From positions 186,001 through 250,000 of the forward strand of contig NZ_JBGCCK010000001.1 of assembly GCF_041262525.1 (NCBI RefSeq): DNA of 64,000 nt, given 5' to 3'. The DNA is from Streptacidiphilus sp041262525. GTDB lineage: Bacteria; Actinomycetota; Actinomycetes; Streptomycetales; Streptomycetaceae. The notes beneath the pieces were generated by a model, which did not search any database, had not been told where the DNA came from, and worked only from the letters and a program-made list of their open reading frames with translations. Positions 52,385 through 61,139 of the stretch are shown piece by piece; the first letter of the stretch is position 1, and every line of letters starts with the position of its first letter. Made by a program: the position numbers and the translations under genes.

Positions 52385-54763
52385 ATGAGTTCCGCGCCCC
52401 GCCCCCGCCTGTCCTCCAGTTCCACCAACCGCCGACCCGGGCGCGGCCGCCGCGGAGCCGTCCGAGAGGTGCCGCTGCGCACGCACTGGCTGCTGCTCGG
52501 CACGCTCGTCGTCACGCTGACCCTCGCGCTGCTGATCGAGGGCTACACCCAGCACATGTTCGGCAGCACGCCCGACGGCGCGGGGCTCGTCCAGGGCCCG
52601 TCCGGCCAGGTCCCGAGCGCGATCACCGACGGCGGCCCGGTGATCTCGGCCGCCCCGGCCACGGGCACGAACGCCACCGCCGCGCCGCGCACGACCCGGC
52701 CGCACCCCGGCACCATCGCATTGACCTTCGACGACGGCCCCGACCCCAAGTGGACCCCGCAGATCCTCGCGGTGCTGCGCAAGCACAACGTGCACGCCAC
52801 CTTCTTCGTCATCGGCGAGAACGTCACCGCCAACCCGGACGTCACCCGCCAGATCGTCGCCGACGGCAACGAGCTCGGCGTGCACACCTTCACCCACCCC
52901 AACCTCGGCCTGATCCCCGCCTGGCAGCGCACGCTGCAACTGCGCGAGGCGCAACTCGCCATCGCCGGGGCCACCGGGCAGACCACCACGCTGGTGCGCC
53001 CGCCCTACTCGGCCGGCAGCGACTCGGTCGACGACGCCGACTGGGCCGCCATCCAGCAGGCCGCGCACGAGGGCTACCTGACCGTCCTCACGACCCAGGA
53101 CACCGAGGACTGGCAGCGCCCCGGCGTCGCGAAGATCGTCGCCAACGGCTCGATCCACGGCCGCACCGGCCAGGTGGTGCTGATGCACGACGCGGGCGGT
53201 GACCGTTCGCAGTCCGTGGTCGCGCTCGACCAGCTGCTGACGCAGTACCAGCAGCAGGGCCTCGTCGTCGGCACGGTCAGCGCGACCACCGGACTGGCCG
53301 CCCCGATGCAGCCGGCCGCCGCGAGCGACCACTGGCTCGGCGTCGCGCTCATCTGGGCGCTGCTGCTCAGTCACTGGCTGCTGACCGTCATCGGCTGGCT
53401 CATGTACGCGGCGGGCGGACTCAGCGTGCTGCGCGCCGTGGTCAGCGTCTTCGCCGCGCGGCGGCACAAGAAGTGGACGCAGTACGCCTGGGGCGACCCG
53501 GTCACCGAGCCGGCCACGGTCATCGTGCCCGCCTACAACGAGAGCGCGGGCATCGAGGCGGCGGTCCGCTCGCTGGTCGCCTCCGACCACCCGGTCGAGA
53601 TCATCGTGGTGGACGACGGCTCCAGCGACGGCACCGCCGACCTGGTCGAATCGCTCGGCCTGCCGGGCGTCCGGGTCATCCGGCAGCAGAACGCGGGCAA
53701 ACCGGCCGCGCTCAACACCGGCATCGCGGCGGCCTCCTTCGACCTGCTGGTGATGGTCGACGGCGACACCGTCTTCGAGCCCGACGCGGTGCGCAAGCTG
53801 ATCCAGCCCTTCGCGGACCCGGCCATCGGCGCGGTCTCCGGAAACGCCAAGGTCGTCAACCGCGGCGGTCTGCTGGGACGTTGGCAGCACATCGAGTACG
53901 TGGTCGGCTTCAACCTGGACCGGCGCCTCTTCGACCTGGCCGAATGCATGCCGACTGTCCCCGGCGCGGTCGGCGGCTTCCGCCGCGAGGCGCTGCAGCG
54001 CGTCGGCGGCGTCTCCGACGCGACGCTGGCGGAGGACACCGACCTCACCATGGCGCTGTGCCGGGACGGTTGGCGCGTGGTCTACGAGGAGCAGGCCGTC
54101 GCCTGGACCGAGGCCCCGGCCTCGCTCGGCGCCTTGTGGCGGCAGCGCTACCGCTGGTGCTACGGCACGATGCAGGCGATGTGGAAGCACCGCGGCGCCC
54201 TGCTCCAAGGCGGCGCGGCGGGCAAGCTGGGCCGTCGCGGTCTCGGCTACCTGCTGCTCTTCCAGGTGCTGCTGCCGCTGCTCGCGCCGGTGGTGGACAT
54301 CTTCGCGCTCTACGGCCTGGTCTTCCTCAACCCCTGGCACGTGCTCGGCCTGTGGTGCGGTTTCCTGCTGCTCCAGCTGCTGATGGGCCTGTACGCGTTC
54401 CGTCTGGACGGGGAGAGCCCCAAACCGTTGTGGAGCCTGCCGCTCCAGCAGTTCGTCTACCGGCAGCTGATGTACCTGGTGGTGATCCAGTCCGCCATCA
54501 CGGCGGTGGCCGGCGTCCGACTGCGCTGGCAGCGGATGGAACGCTACGGCTCCCTCCAGGCCCCGGGGGCCCCGGTGGCCACCTTCACCCACCCGGGGGC
54601 GACCGGGTCCCTGACGAACATCCCGATCCCCGGCCGGCACCTGCCGGAGCCGTCGGCGCTGGCCGACGCCTGGGTCTCCGAGGCCTACTCCGCCGACCAC
54701 ACCGGCTACGGCTACGAGCAGCCCAACTACCCGTACACCGAGTTCGACTACCGGGAGCGGTGA
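52385..54763 (+). CDS. matB: Bifunctional polysaccharide deacetylase/family 2 glycosyltransferase (MatB-like)
   Basis: A 792-residue membrane protein. After one helix (~40) comes an extracytoplasmic CE4 deacetylase with TFDDGPDPK, HTFTHPN, RPPYSAG and LMHDAG motifs; a helix pair leads to a cytosolic GT2 domain with VIVPAYNE, VDDGSSDGT, DGDTVFEPD, AEDTDLT and QRYRWCYG, then further helices. The layout fits synthesis, export and partial de-N-acetylation of a poly-beta-1,6-GlcNAc-type polymer, as proposed for MatB in pellet formation. It forms an operon with the preceding gene. Confidence 0.85.
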   Translation: MSSAPRPRLSSSSTNRRPGRGRRGAVREVPLRTHWLLLGTLVVTLTLALLIEGYTQHMFGSTPDGAGLVQGPSGQVPSAITDGGPVISAAPATGTNATAAPRTTRPHPGTIALTFDDGPDPKWTPQILAVLRKHNVHATFFVIGENVTANPDVTRQIVADGNELGVHTFTHPNLGLIPAWQRTLQLREAQLAIAGATGQTTTLVRPPYSAGSDSVDDADWAAIQQAAHEGYLTVLTTQDTEDWQRPGVAKIVANGSIHGRTGQVVLMHDAGGDRSQSVVALDQLLTQYQQQGLVVGTVSATTGLAAPMQPAAASDHWLGVALIWALLLSHWLLTVIGWLMYAAGGLSVLRAVVSVFAARRHKKWTQYAWGDPVTEPATVIVPAYNESAGIEAAVRSLVASDHPVEIIVVDDGSSDGTADLVESLGLPGVRVIRQQNAGKPAALNTGIAAASFDLLVMVDGDTVFEPDAVRKLIQPFADPAIGAVSGNAKVVNRGGLLGRWQHIEYVVGFNLDRRLFDLAECMPTVPGAVGGFRREALQRVGGVSDATLAEDTDLTMALCRDGWRVVYEEQAVAWTEAPASLGALWRQRYRWCYGTMQAMWKHRGALLQGGAAGKLGRRGLGYLLLFQVLLPLLAPVVDIFALYGLVFLNPWHVLGLWCGFLLLQLLMGLYAFRLDGESPKPLWSLPLQQFVYRQLMYLVVIQSAITAVAGVRLRWQRMERYGSLQAPGAPVATFTHPGATGSLTNIPIPGRHLPEPSALADAWVSEAYSADHTGYGYEQPNYPYTEFDYRER

Positions 54764-54832
54764 GGCGCGGCGGCCAGCCCGTTCGGCGGTCGAGGTGGGC
54801 CAGGGCAGTGCCGGCTCACGTAGGGTCGAGGC

Positions 54833-55720
54833 ATGCGTCTGAGCACGGTGATCCTCCCCATCCACCGGTGGAGTGAGGGACAGAAGATCTGGCGAAGGGC
54901 CGAGGACCTCGGCTTCCACGCCGCGTACACCTACGACCACCTCTCCTGGCGGTCGTTCCGGGACGAGCCCTGGTTCGGTGCTGTCCCGACGCTGACAGCC
55001 GCGGCGACCGCCACCGAGCGGCTGCGGCTCGGAACCCTCGTCACCTCGCCCAACTTCCGGCACCCGGTCACCCTGGCCAAGGAGCTGATGACGCTCGACG
55101 ACATCTCGGGCGGCCGGGTCACCGTCGGCATCGGGGTGGGCGGGGTCGGCTTCGACGCGACTGCGATGGGGCAGGTGCCGTGGACGCCGCGGGAGCGGGC
55201 GGACCGGTTCGACGAGTTCCTGCCGTTGCTGGACCGGCTGCTGACGCAGGACACCACCACCGAGACGGGACGCTTCTACTCGGCCGTCGAGGCCCGCAAC
55301 ATCCCCGGCTGTGTGCAGCAGCCGCGCGTGCCGTTCTACGTCGCCGCCACCGGACCGCGCGGGCTCAAGCTCGCGGCGAAGTACGGCCAGGGCTGGGTCA
55401 CCTACGGCGACCCGCGTGGTCCGGCGGACGTTCCCGTGGAGCAGGCCCCGGCCGTGATCGCGGGCCAGCTGGCCAAGCTCCGCGCCGCGTGCGAGGCACA
55501 GGGCAGGGACGTCGCGACGATCGACACGATGCTGCTCCAGGGCTCCACCGCCGAGCGGCCACTCGCGTCCGTCGACGCCTTCGTCGACTGGGCCGGCACG
55601 TATCGGGAGCTGGGCATCGACGAGCTCGTCGTCCACTGGCCGGTCCCCGACTCGATCTTCGAGAACGACCTCGCCGTCTTCGAGCGGATCGCCACGGAGG
55701 GCCTGGCCCAGCTCGGCTAG
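54833..55720 (+). CDS. LLM-class flavin-dependent oxidoreductase
   Basis: A 295-residue luciferase-like (F420 or FMN) oxidoreductase: SEGQKIWRRAEDLGFHAAYT, YDHLSW, RLRLGTLVTSPNFRHPVTLA, SGGRVTVGIGVGG and PFYVAATGPRGLKLAAKYG. Members of this type in actinomycetes usually bind F420. TAGGGT six bases before the ATG points to a leaderless transcript. It stands alone; the substrate is unknown. Confidence 0.87.
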   Translation: MRLSTVILPIHRWSEGQKIWRRAEDLGFHAAYTYDHLSWRSFRDEPWFGAVPTLTAAATATERLRLGTLVTSPNFRHPVTLAKELMTLDDISGGRVTVGIGVGGVGFDATAMGQVPWTPRERADRFDEFLPLLDRLLTQDTTTETGRFYSAVEARNIPGCVQQPRVPFYVAATGPRGLKLAAKYGQGWVTYGDPRGPADVPVEQAPAVIAGQLAKLRAACEAQGRDVATIDTMLLQGSTAERPLASVDAFVDWAGTYRELGIDELVVHWPVPDSIFENDLAVFERIATEGLAQLG

Positions 55721-55918
55721 TGGGGTGGTTTTTGGGGACTTTTCCTGCAATCCCGACGGCAGCCGAGGAAGGTTGCCGGAATGTAACCAGGAATCAGGTC
55801 TCGATCACATAAAGAACTTGGGCGTTCCCTGTGCGTCGCGGCATACTCGCAGCTCGCAAGGCTTATGGCGGTCCGTCGGACGTCGAATGGCCACACATCG
55901 TTCTGTGGGGGAATTGTC

Positions 55919-56797
55919 GTGGATCCCGAAAGCACGGGGGCGCCCACGGGCGAGCCGGGGCAGTCGTTGCCGCCGGCCGGCTATCCGGCGCTTCCCCCGC
56001 CGCCGGTGCCGTACGGACAGCAACCGCCGACCCCGGCGATGGGCGGCGGGCGGCGGCGCGGCGGGTACGTCGCGCTCGCGGTGGCCGGGTGGCTGGTGCT
56101 CGCGGCGGGCACGGCGGGTGCCGTCGTCGCCGTCGGCGGCAGTGGGCCGACGCACACCACCGCGCTGGGCCCCGGCCCCAGTTCGAGCGCGGCGCCGAGC
56201 GGCAAGGCGAGTGCGACCCCCACCGCGACGCCGTCCCCCGCGCCCACCACGCAGGCCCCCGCGCCGAGCCCCACCTCCACGGTCAAGGGCAGCGTCAGCG
56301 GGAACAGCCACAGTGGTGACCTGCGCTTCTTCCTGCTGCCCGTCCCCGACGGCGCCCAGGTGTTCGGCGACGTCAACGGGAACTCGGAGTCCCTCGGCGA
56401 CATCGCCAAGTCCATGAACAACCCGTCGACCAGTCGCCGGATCCTCAACGACTTCGGCTGCAAGGGCGGCGCGTACCGCTCCTACCGGACCAATGACGGC
56501 GCGTGGACCGTCAACGTCCAACTGATCCAGTTCGACGGCACCACGCACGCTTCCGACTGGGTGTCCGGGCTGAGCTTCGCGCACGGCAACACCTTCGACA
56601 TCGCCGGGGTCTCGCAGGCCAAGGGCCAGTCCATCGACCCGAGCAGCTCCAACGGCAACCAGGGCGTCGTGATCGGTATCTCGCACGACGGCGACGTGGA
56701 GTACGAGATCGACATTTCCGGCCCCGGCACCCCGAGCCGCGCCCTGCTGACCCAGCTGATGCAGCGCCAGGAACAGCGCCTCAGCAACGGCAGCTGA
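55919..56797 (+). CDS. Single-pass membrane protein, first of four related genes
   Basis: The 292-residue product starts at GTG 55919 (GGGGGA eight bases upstream). It has a Pro-rich cytosolic part, one membrane helix (YVALAVAGWLVLAAGTAGAV), a Thr/Pro/Ser linker and an extracytoplasmic domain opening with GDLRFFLLPVPDGAQVFGD and closing with SRALLTQLMQRQEQRL. The next three genes share this plan, notably the LLLP-type opening, a VxxQLxQF strand and a final Gln/Arg helix. The family is not recognised; a sensor or wall-linked role is possible. Confidence 0.75.
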   Translation: MDPESTGAPTGEPGQSLPPAGYPALPPPPVPYGQQPPTPAMGGGRRRGGYVALAVAGWLVLAAGTAGAVVAVGGSGPTHTTALGPGPSSSAAPSGKASATPTATPSPAPTTQAPAPSPTSTVKGSVSGNSHSGDLRFFLLPVPDGAQVFGDVNGNSESLGDIAKSMNNPSTSRRILNDFGCKGGAYRSYRTNDGAWTVNVQLIQFDGTTHASDWVSGLSFAHGNTFDIAGVSQAKGQSIDPSSSNGNQGVVIGISHDGDVEYEIDISGPGTPSRALLTQLMQRQEQRLSNGS

Positions 56798-56824
56798 GCT
56801 CCGACGCATCGTCCAGGAGAAGAT

Positions 56825-57688
56825 GTGACACCTCCCGTGCCCGAGCAGTCGGCGCCGTCCAACGAGCCGGTACCGCCCGTCCAGTGGCCCACCGCCCCGG
56901 CAGGCGTGCCTGTACCCGGAGCCGACGTGCTCGCCGGTGGTCCGCCGGTGGCGGCTGAAGCGCCGCCGAAGGTGCGTCGCCGCTGGTCCCGCAAGCGCAC
57001 CGCGCTGCTGATCACCGTCGCGGTGGTGCTCGGCGCCGCCGGCGGCGGAGGCGTCGGCTACGCGATCCAGGCGCAGCGCCCGCCCACGCCGCTGCCGCCC
57101 CTCGCGGGCGACGCGCTGCACTACCCGAGCGGCCGGGCCGCCGTGCCCGCGCTGTCGGCGGAGCAGGACGACGCCGCGCGCACCGACGGCGACCTGACGC
57201 GGTTGCTGCTCTCCGCCCCGGCCGGGAGCAAGCCGTCCAACGCCACCCTCGTCCCGGACGGGTACATCTCGCTGGGCGACTACTCGCGCGACTTCAAGAG
57301 CCCCGCGGCCGAGTTCCGCTGGATGCTCGCCCACGGCTTCCGCCGCGCCGTCCAGGTGAGTTGGAACCAGGGCAACCGGGACGTCGTGATCGAGCTGGTG
57401 CAGTTCCAGAAGGCCAACGAGGCCGACGTCAAGTCCGACCTCCAGGACCTGCAGAGTTACGCGGGGAAGGAGTGCGGTTCGGACCCGGTCCCCGTCCCCG
57501 ACACCGGCGACAGCAAGGTCTACCCCGGCAACGTCTCGCACAGCTACAGCGACGGCAGCACCTACCACTACGGCTGCGGCTACGCGCGGCACGGCGACAT
57601 CCTGGTCGACGTCCATGTCTACGACCAGGGTCAGGTCGCCGCCCAGGACGTCATGTCCATCATCCAGAACCAGATGGAGCGCCTGTGA
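56825..57688 (+). CDS. Single-pass membrane protein, second of four related genes
   Basis: A 287-residue protein with AGGAGAAG before GTG 56825. Pro-rich cytosolic start, basic stop (KVRRRWSRKR), membrane helix (ALLITVAVVLGAAGGGGVGY) and an extracytoplasmic domain: GDLTRLLLSAPAG, GYISLGDYSRDF, VVIELVQFQKANEA and ILVDVHVYDQGQVAAQDVMS. Two Cys (KECGSD and YGCGYA) could form a disulfide, as in the sensor domains of mycobacterial PknH-type proteins, to which the plan is vaguely similar. Confidence 0.75.
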   Translation: MTPPVPEQSAPSNEPVPPVQWPTAPAGVPVPGADVLAGGPPVAAEAPPKVRRRWSRKRTALLITVAVVLGAAGGGGVGYAIQAQRPPTPLPPLAGDALHYPSGRAAVPALSAEQDDAARTDGDLTRLLLSAPAGSKPSNATLVPDGYISLGDYSRDFKSPAAEFRWMLAHGFRRAVQVSWNQGNRDVVIELVQFQKANEADVKSDLQDLQSYAGKECGSDPVPVPDTGDSKVYPGNVSHSYSDGSTYHYGCGYARHGDILVDVHVYDQGQVAAQDVMSIIQNQMERL

Positions 57689-58485
57689 GCACCGAGGCAC
57701 ACACCCCGGAGGCGACGCCGGCGCCCGTACCAGGCTCCGCGCCCGCGTCCGCGCCCCGGACGCGCGGACGGTTCGTGGCGCTCGCCGCGGCCTTCGTGCT
57801 CTCCGCGCTCGCCGTGGGGGGTGGAACCGGGGCGCTGATTCTCGCCAACCGGACCACCAGCACCCCCGCCAAGCCGGTGGCGCAGAAGCCGTACCTCGCG
57901 CCCGCCTTCGGCGTGCGCCCGGACGGCAGCCACTTCGGCCCCCTGGACGAGCTGCTGCTGCCGGTTCCGGCCACCGACGCGCCCGGTGCGGACGAGACGT
58001 CTCTCGGCAACTTCACGGTGCTGACGCCGAGTCAGTACTCGACGGCGTTTCTGGAGGAGTACCGCTTCCTCGACGCCGGCAAGCGGGGCGACCTGCAGAA
58101 CCGGCTGGGCCTGAGCGCTCTCCAGGGCTACGCCGTCGCCGGCTACGCCGACGGTGACAACGGCCTGGCGATCCGGGTCACGCTGATGCAGGAGACCCCG
58201 GCCCACCGCGACTCGGCTGCGGCGGCGCTGCGGACCCTGACCGGCCTGACCAGCGGCTACCGCACGGGCCCGAACGTCTCGGGCTACCCGCACGCCCACT
58301 GCTACTTCCCGCCGAACCCCTTCGGCTCGTCCTCCTCGCTCGACCGGCTCCGCTGCGAGGACGTGGAGGGCGACCTGCTGATCACCATGCAGGTCGACGG
58401 CGTCAGCCCGATCGCCGAGTCGGCGGCGACGGACTTCTTCCGGCAGCAACTGACCCGACTCGCGACTCCGGCGGCCCAGGTATGA
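57685..58485 (+). CDS. Single-pass membrane protein, third of four related genes
   Basis: A 266-residue protein whose GTG overlaps the previous stop (GTGA). Helix at about 30-55 (FVALAAAFVLSALAVGGGTG), then FGPLDELLLPVPATDAPGAD, GLAIRVTLMQETPAHRDSAA and LLITMQVDGVSPIAESAATD. It has two Cys (HAHCYFP, RLRCEDVEG) placed like those of the second gene. Translational coupling supports joint function. Confidence 0.75.
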   Translation: MSTEAHTPEATPAPVPGSAPASAPRTRGRFVALAAAFVLSALAVGGGTGALILANRTTSTPAKPVAQKPYLAPAFGVRPDGSHFGPLDELLLPVPATDAPGADETSLGNFTVLTPSQYSTAFLEEYRFLDAGKRGDLQNRLGLSALQGYAVAGYADGDNGLAIRVTLMQETPAHRDSAAAALRTLTGLTSGYRTGPNVSGYPHAHCYFPPNPFGSSSSLDRLRCEDVEGDLLITMQVDGVSPIAESAATDFFRQQLTRLATPAAQV

Positions 58486-60068
58486 CGACTTCTGCTTCTG
58501 ACACGCCCCAGCCCGAGCCTGTCACCGACGCGCTGCCTGCTGACGTGGTGCCTGCTGACGCGGTGCCGGTCGACGCTGCACCTGTCGAGGCGGTTCCCGC
58601 CGACGCGGTACCGACGGATGCCCTGCCGGCTGACGCCGAGCCGACTGCCGCTGAGCCGATTGCCGCCGTACCCGCTGACGCGGTCCCGGCCGCCGCCCCG
58701 GCAGACGTTGCCGGTGAGGCTCCGGCTGAGCCCGAATTTGAGCCGACGGATGCCGTGCCCGCTGACGCTGTACCGGCAGCTGTCGCCGCGGAGGCTCCGG
58801 CCGCGGCGGACGCCGTCGAGGCGGCCCGGGCCGAGCCCGAATCCGAGCCGACTGCCGTGGTGCCGACGGACGCCGTACCCGCTGACGCGGTACCTGCCGC
58901 TGCCCCGGCAGACGTTGCCGCTGAGGCTCCGGCCGAGCCCGAATCCGAGCCTGCCAGGGTGGCCGCCGGGTCCGAGGGCGAGTCGGCCGGGGCGGGTGAC
59001 TCCGCGACGGTGTTCCTCGCGAAGGTCCCCGCGCAGGAGTCCGCAGTCGCGGCCGCTGTTCCGGCCACAGGCCAGGACCCGCGCGTCCAGTTGATGACCG
59101 AGCAGCCTGACGCGCCGGAGCAGCCCGCCGCTCCCGCCGCGCCGACCGTGCCCGCGCAGGCGTGGCCGCCGCCCGCGCCCGTGCCGCCGCACCCCTACGT
59201 CCCGACTGCCGCGGGCGTGCCCGGGCCGCCGCCGCCCGGGTATGGGCAGCCCTACCCCGCGCAGCCGGGCGCGCAGCCGATGGCCGGTGGCGGGGTGTGG
59301 GCCCTGCCCGCCGCGTACGCGCCGAAGCAGCGCAAGCCGCGGCCGTGGCTCAGGACCGTCGGGCGCTGGACGACGGCGGCCGCCGTGGCGGTGGCCGTCG
59401 GTGTCGGTGGTGCTGTGCTGGTCACCCAGCCCGCGCGTACCGACATCCCGGGGTTGAAGACGCCGGCGGACGGCCGCTACACCTTCCCCGCGCTGAGCCT
59501 GCCGACGCTGCCGCCCGCTCCGGGAGGACTCCCCGCTCCGGACACCGGCGTCCACCAGGTCGACCTGCGGGGGCTGCTCCTGCCCGACCCCGTCGGCGCC
59601 AAGGCCGATGCCGCGCTGCCGGGCCGGGGCGGCTGGTTCCCCGCCAAGTCCTTCCTCGACCTGCTCGCCAACCCCGGCGTGCTGAAGTCCACCTTCAGCG
59701 ACGTCGGCCTGCGCCACATCGCCGCGACGGGATGGACCATGCCCGACGGCACGCACACCCAGATCTACCTCCAGCAGTTCCGCTCGCCGACCGGCACGGG
59801 CACGGTTGACAGCGTCGAGGGCAGCCTGGGTGATCTGGTCGCCGCCCCCCATGCGCAGTCCGACCCCAGCGTGAACCTGCTCAGCACCCTCGTCGGGCCG
59901 AGTGTCCACCTGGCCCCCGCGCAGGGCGGGAACCCCTCCGTCAGGTACGGCTACTTCGAGTCCGGCGACACCGAGGTGCTCGTGGTCATGAGCAACCCCA
60001 AGGAGGTGCCGACCATCGACTTCGAGCAGGTCGTCGACCTCCAGGTGCGCCTGCTCACCGCGTCCTGA
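58482..60068 (+). CDS. Single-pass membrane protein with Ala/Pro/Asp repeat region, fourth of four related genes
   Basis: A 528-residue protein overlapping the previous gene by four bases (ATGA). The first ~170 residues are degenerate repeats such as PADAVPADAVP and APAEPESEP, acidic and probably disordered in the cytosol. After a Pro-rich part and one helix (TTAAAVAVAVGVGGAVLVT, ~310) comes the shared extracytoplasmic domain: VDLRGLLLPDPVGAKADAAL, QIYLQQFRSPTGTG and VLVVMSNPKEVPTIDFEQVV. No Cys pair is seen here. Confidence 0.78.
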   Translation: MTTSASDTPQPEPVTDALPADVVPADAVPVDAAPVEAVPADAVPTDALPADAEPTAAEPIAAVPADAVPAAAPADVAGEAPAEPEFEPTDAVPADAVPAAVAAEAPAAADAVEAARAEPESEPTAVVPTDAVPADAVPAAAPADVAAEAPAEPESEPARVAAGSEGESAGAGDSATVFLAKVPAQESAVAAAVPATGQDPRVQLMTEQPDAPEQPAAPAAPTVPAQAWPPPAPVPPHPYVPTAAGVPGPPPPGYGQPYPAQPGAQPMAGGGVWALPAAYAPKQRKPRPWLRTVGRWTTAAAVAVAVGVGGAVLVTQPARTDIPGLKTPADGRYTFPALSLPTLPPAPGGLPAPDTGVHQVDLRGLLLPDPVGAKADAALPGRGGWFPAKSFLDLLANPGVLKSTFSDVGLRHIAATGWTMPDGTHTQIYLQQFRSPTGTGTVDSVEGSLGDLVAAPHAQSDPSVNLLSTLVGPSVHLAPAQGGNPSVRYGYFESGDTEVLVVMSNPKEVPTIDFEQVVDLQVRLLTAS

Positions 60069-60185
60069 GTCGCGGCGCGGGGGCGTCCCCTAGGGGATGG
60101 ACCCCCGCGCGTACACCCCAGGGCTAGGGGAAAGTCAGCCGTGGACCTGATGTGAGCGTCCACACAGCGTGGATAGTCTCATCCT

Positions 60186-61139
60186 GTGTCTGTCATCACT
60201 ACGGACAACCTCACCAAGAGGTTCCCTCGGGTCACCGCTCTGGACCACCTCACCGTCGAGGTGCAGCCCGGAGTGGTCGGTCTGGTCGGAGCGAACGGCG
60301 CAGGTAAGTCCACACTCATCAAGATTCTGCTGGGCCTCGCCCCGGCCACCGAAGGCACCGCGCGGGTGCTCGGCCTCGACGTCGCCACCGAGGGCGGTGC
60401 GATCCGCGAGCGCGTCGGCTACATGCCGGAGCACGACTGCCTGCCGCCGGACGTCTCCGCCACGGAGTTCGTCGTCCACATGGCCAGGATGTCCGGTCTC
60501 CCGGCCACGGCCGCGCGCGAGCGCACCGCCGACATCCTGCGCCACGTCGGGTTGTACGAGGAGCGCTACCGCCCCATCGGGACGTACTCGACGGGCATGA
60601 AGCAGCGCGTCAAGCTCGCCCAGGCGCTGGTCCACGACCCGCAGCTGGTGCTGCTCGACGAGCCCACCAACGGCCTCGATCCGGTCGGCCGCGACGACAT
60701 GCTCGACCTGATCCGTCGGGTCCACAGCGAGTTCGGCATCTCCGTCCTGGTCACCTCGCATCTGCTCGGCGAGCTGGAGCGCACCTGCGACCACGTCGTC
60801 GTCATCGACGGCGGCGCGCTGCTGCGCAGCTCCTCCACGGCCGACATGACGGCGGCCACCGCGCTGCTCGCCGTCGAGGTGACGGAGCGCCAGGGGGAGC
60901 CCGGCTTCGACGCCGACGCGGCCCTGCTCGGCAAGCTCACCGCGGCCGGGCTGACGGCCACCCTGGACGGCAGCCATCTCGTCCTGGTCGAGCTGACCGG
61001 GGAGGACGTCTACGACGTGATCCGTGACGCCGTCGCGGAGCTGGGCGTCGGCCTGGTCCGGCTGGAGCAGCGCCGCCACCACATCTCCGAGGTGTTCACC
61101 GACGCCGCCGCCACCGCCGAGGAGGCTGTCCATGTCTGA
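60186..61139 (+). CDS. ABC-2 transporter ATPase (first pair)
   Basis: A 317-residue ATPase: Walker A GANGAGKST, signature YSTGMKQRVKLAQAL, Walker B LVLLDEPTNGLDP, His-loop VTSHLLGEL. The sequence is of the exporter type paired with ABC-2 permeases. TAGTCT six bases before GTG 60186 suggests a leaderless start. It overlaps the permease gene by eight bases. Upstream, 60069-60185 holds only short GC-rich palindromes (CCCCTAGGGG). Confidence 0.92.
   Translation: MSVITTDNLTKRFPRVTALDHLTVEVQPGVVGLVGANGAGKSTLIKILLGLAPATEGTARVLGLDVATEGGAIRERVGYMPEHDCLPPDVSATEFVVHMARMSGLPATAARERTADILRHVGLYEERYRPIGTYSTGMKQRVKLAQALVHDPQLVLLDEPTNGLDPVGRDDMLDLIRRVHSEFGISVLVTSHLLGELERTCDHVVVIDGGALLRSSSTADMTAATALLAVEVTERQGEPGFDADAALLGKLTAAGLTATLDGSHLVLVELTGEDVYDVIRDAVAELGVGLVRLEQRRHHISEVFTDAAATAEEAVHV

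Noticed and set aside
52076..55750. Minus-strand open frame of 1224 codons opposite matAB and the LLM gene
   Set aside because: Same reason: composition of an antisense shadow, and the plus-strand genes carry clear catalytic motifs.
55765..55815. Possible ECF-sigma promoter (GGAATGTAAC) upstream of the four-gene operon
   Set aside because: No matching -10 element at the usual spacing was found, so it is not listed as a feature.
60085..60135. CCCCTAGGGG palindrome and related CTAGGGG copy before the ABC operon
   Set aside because: Too short and too GC-biased to assign as an operator without comparison to other genomes.
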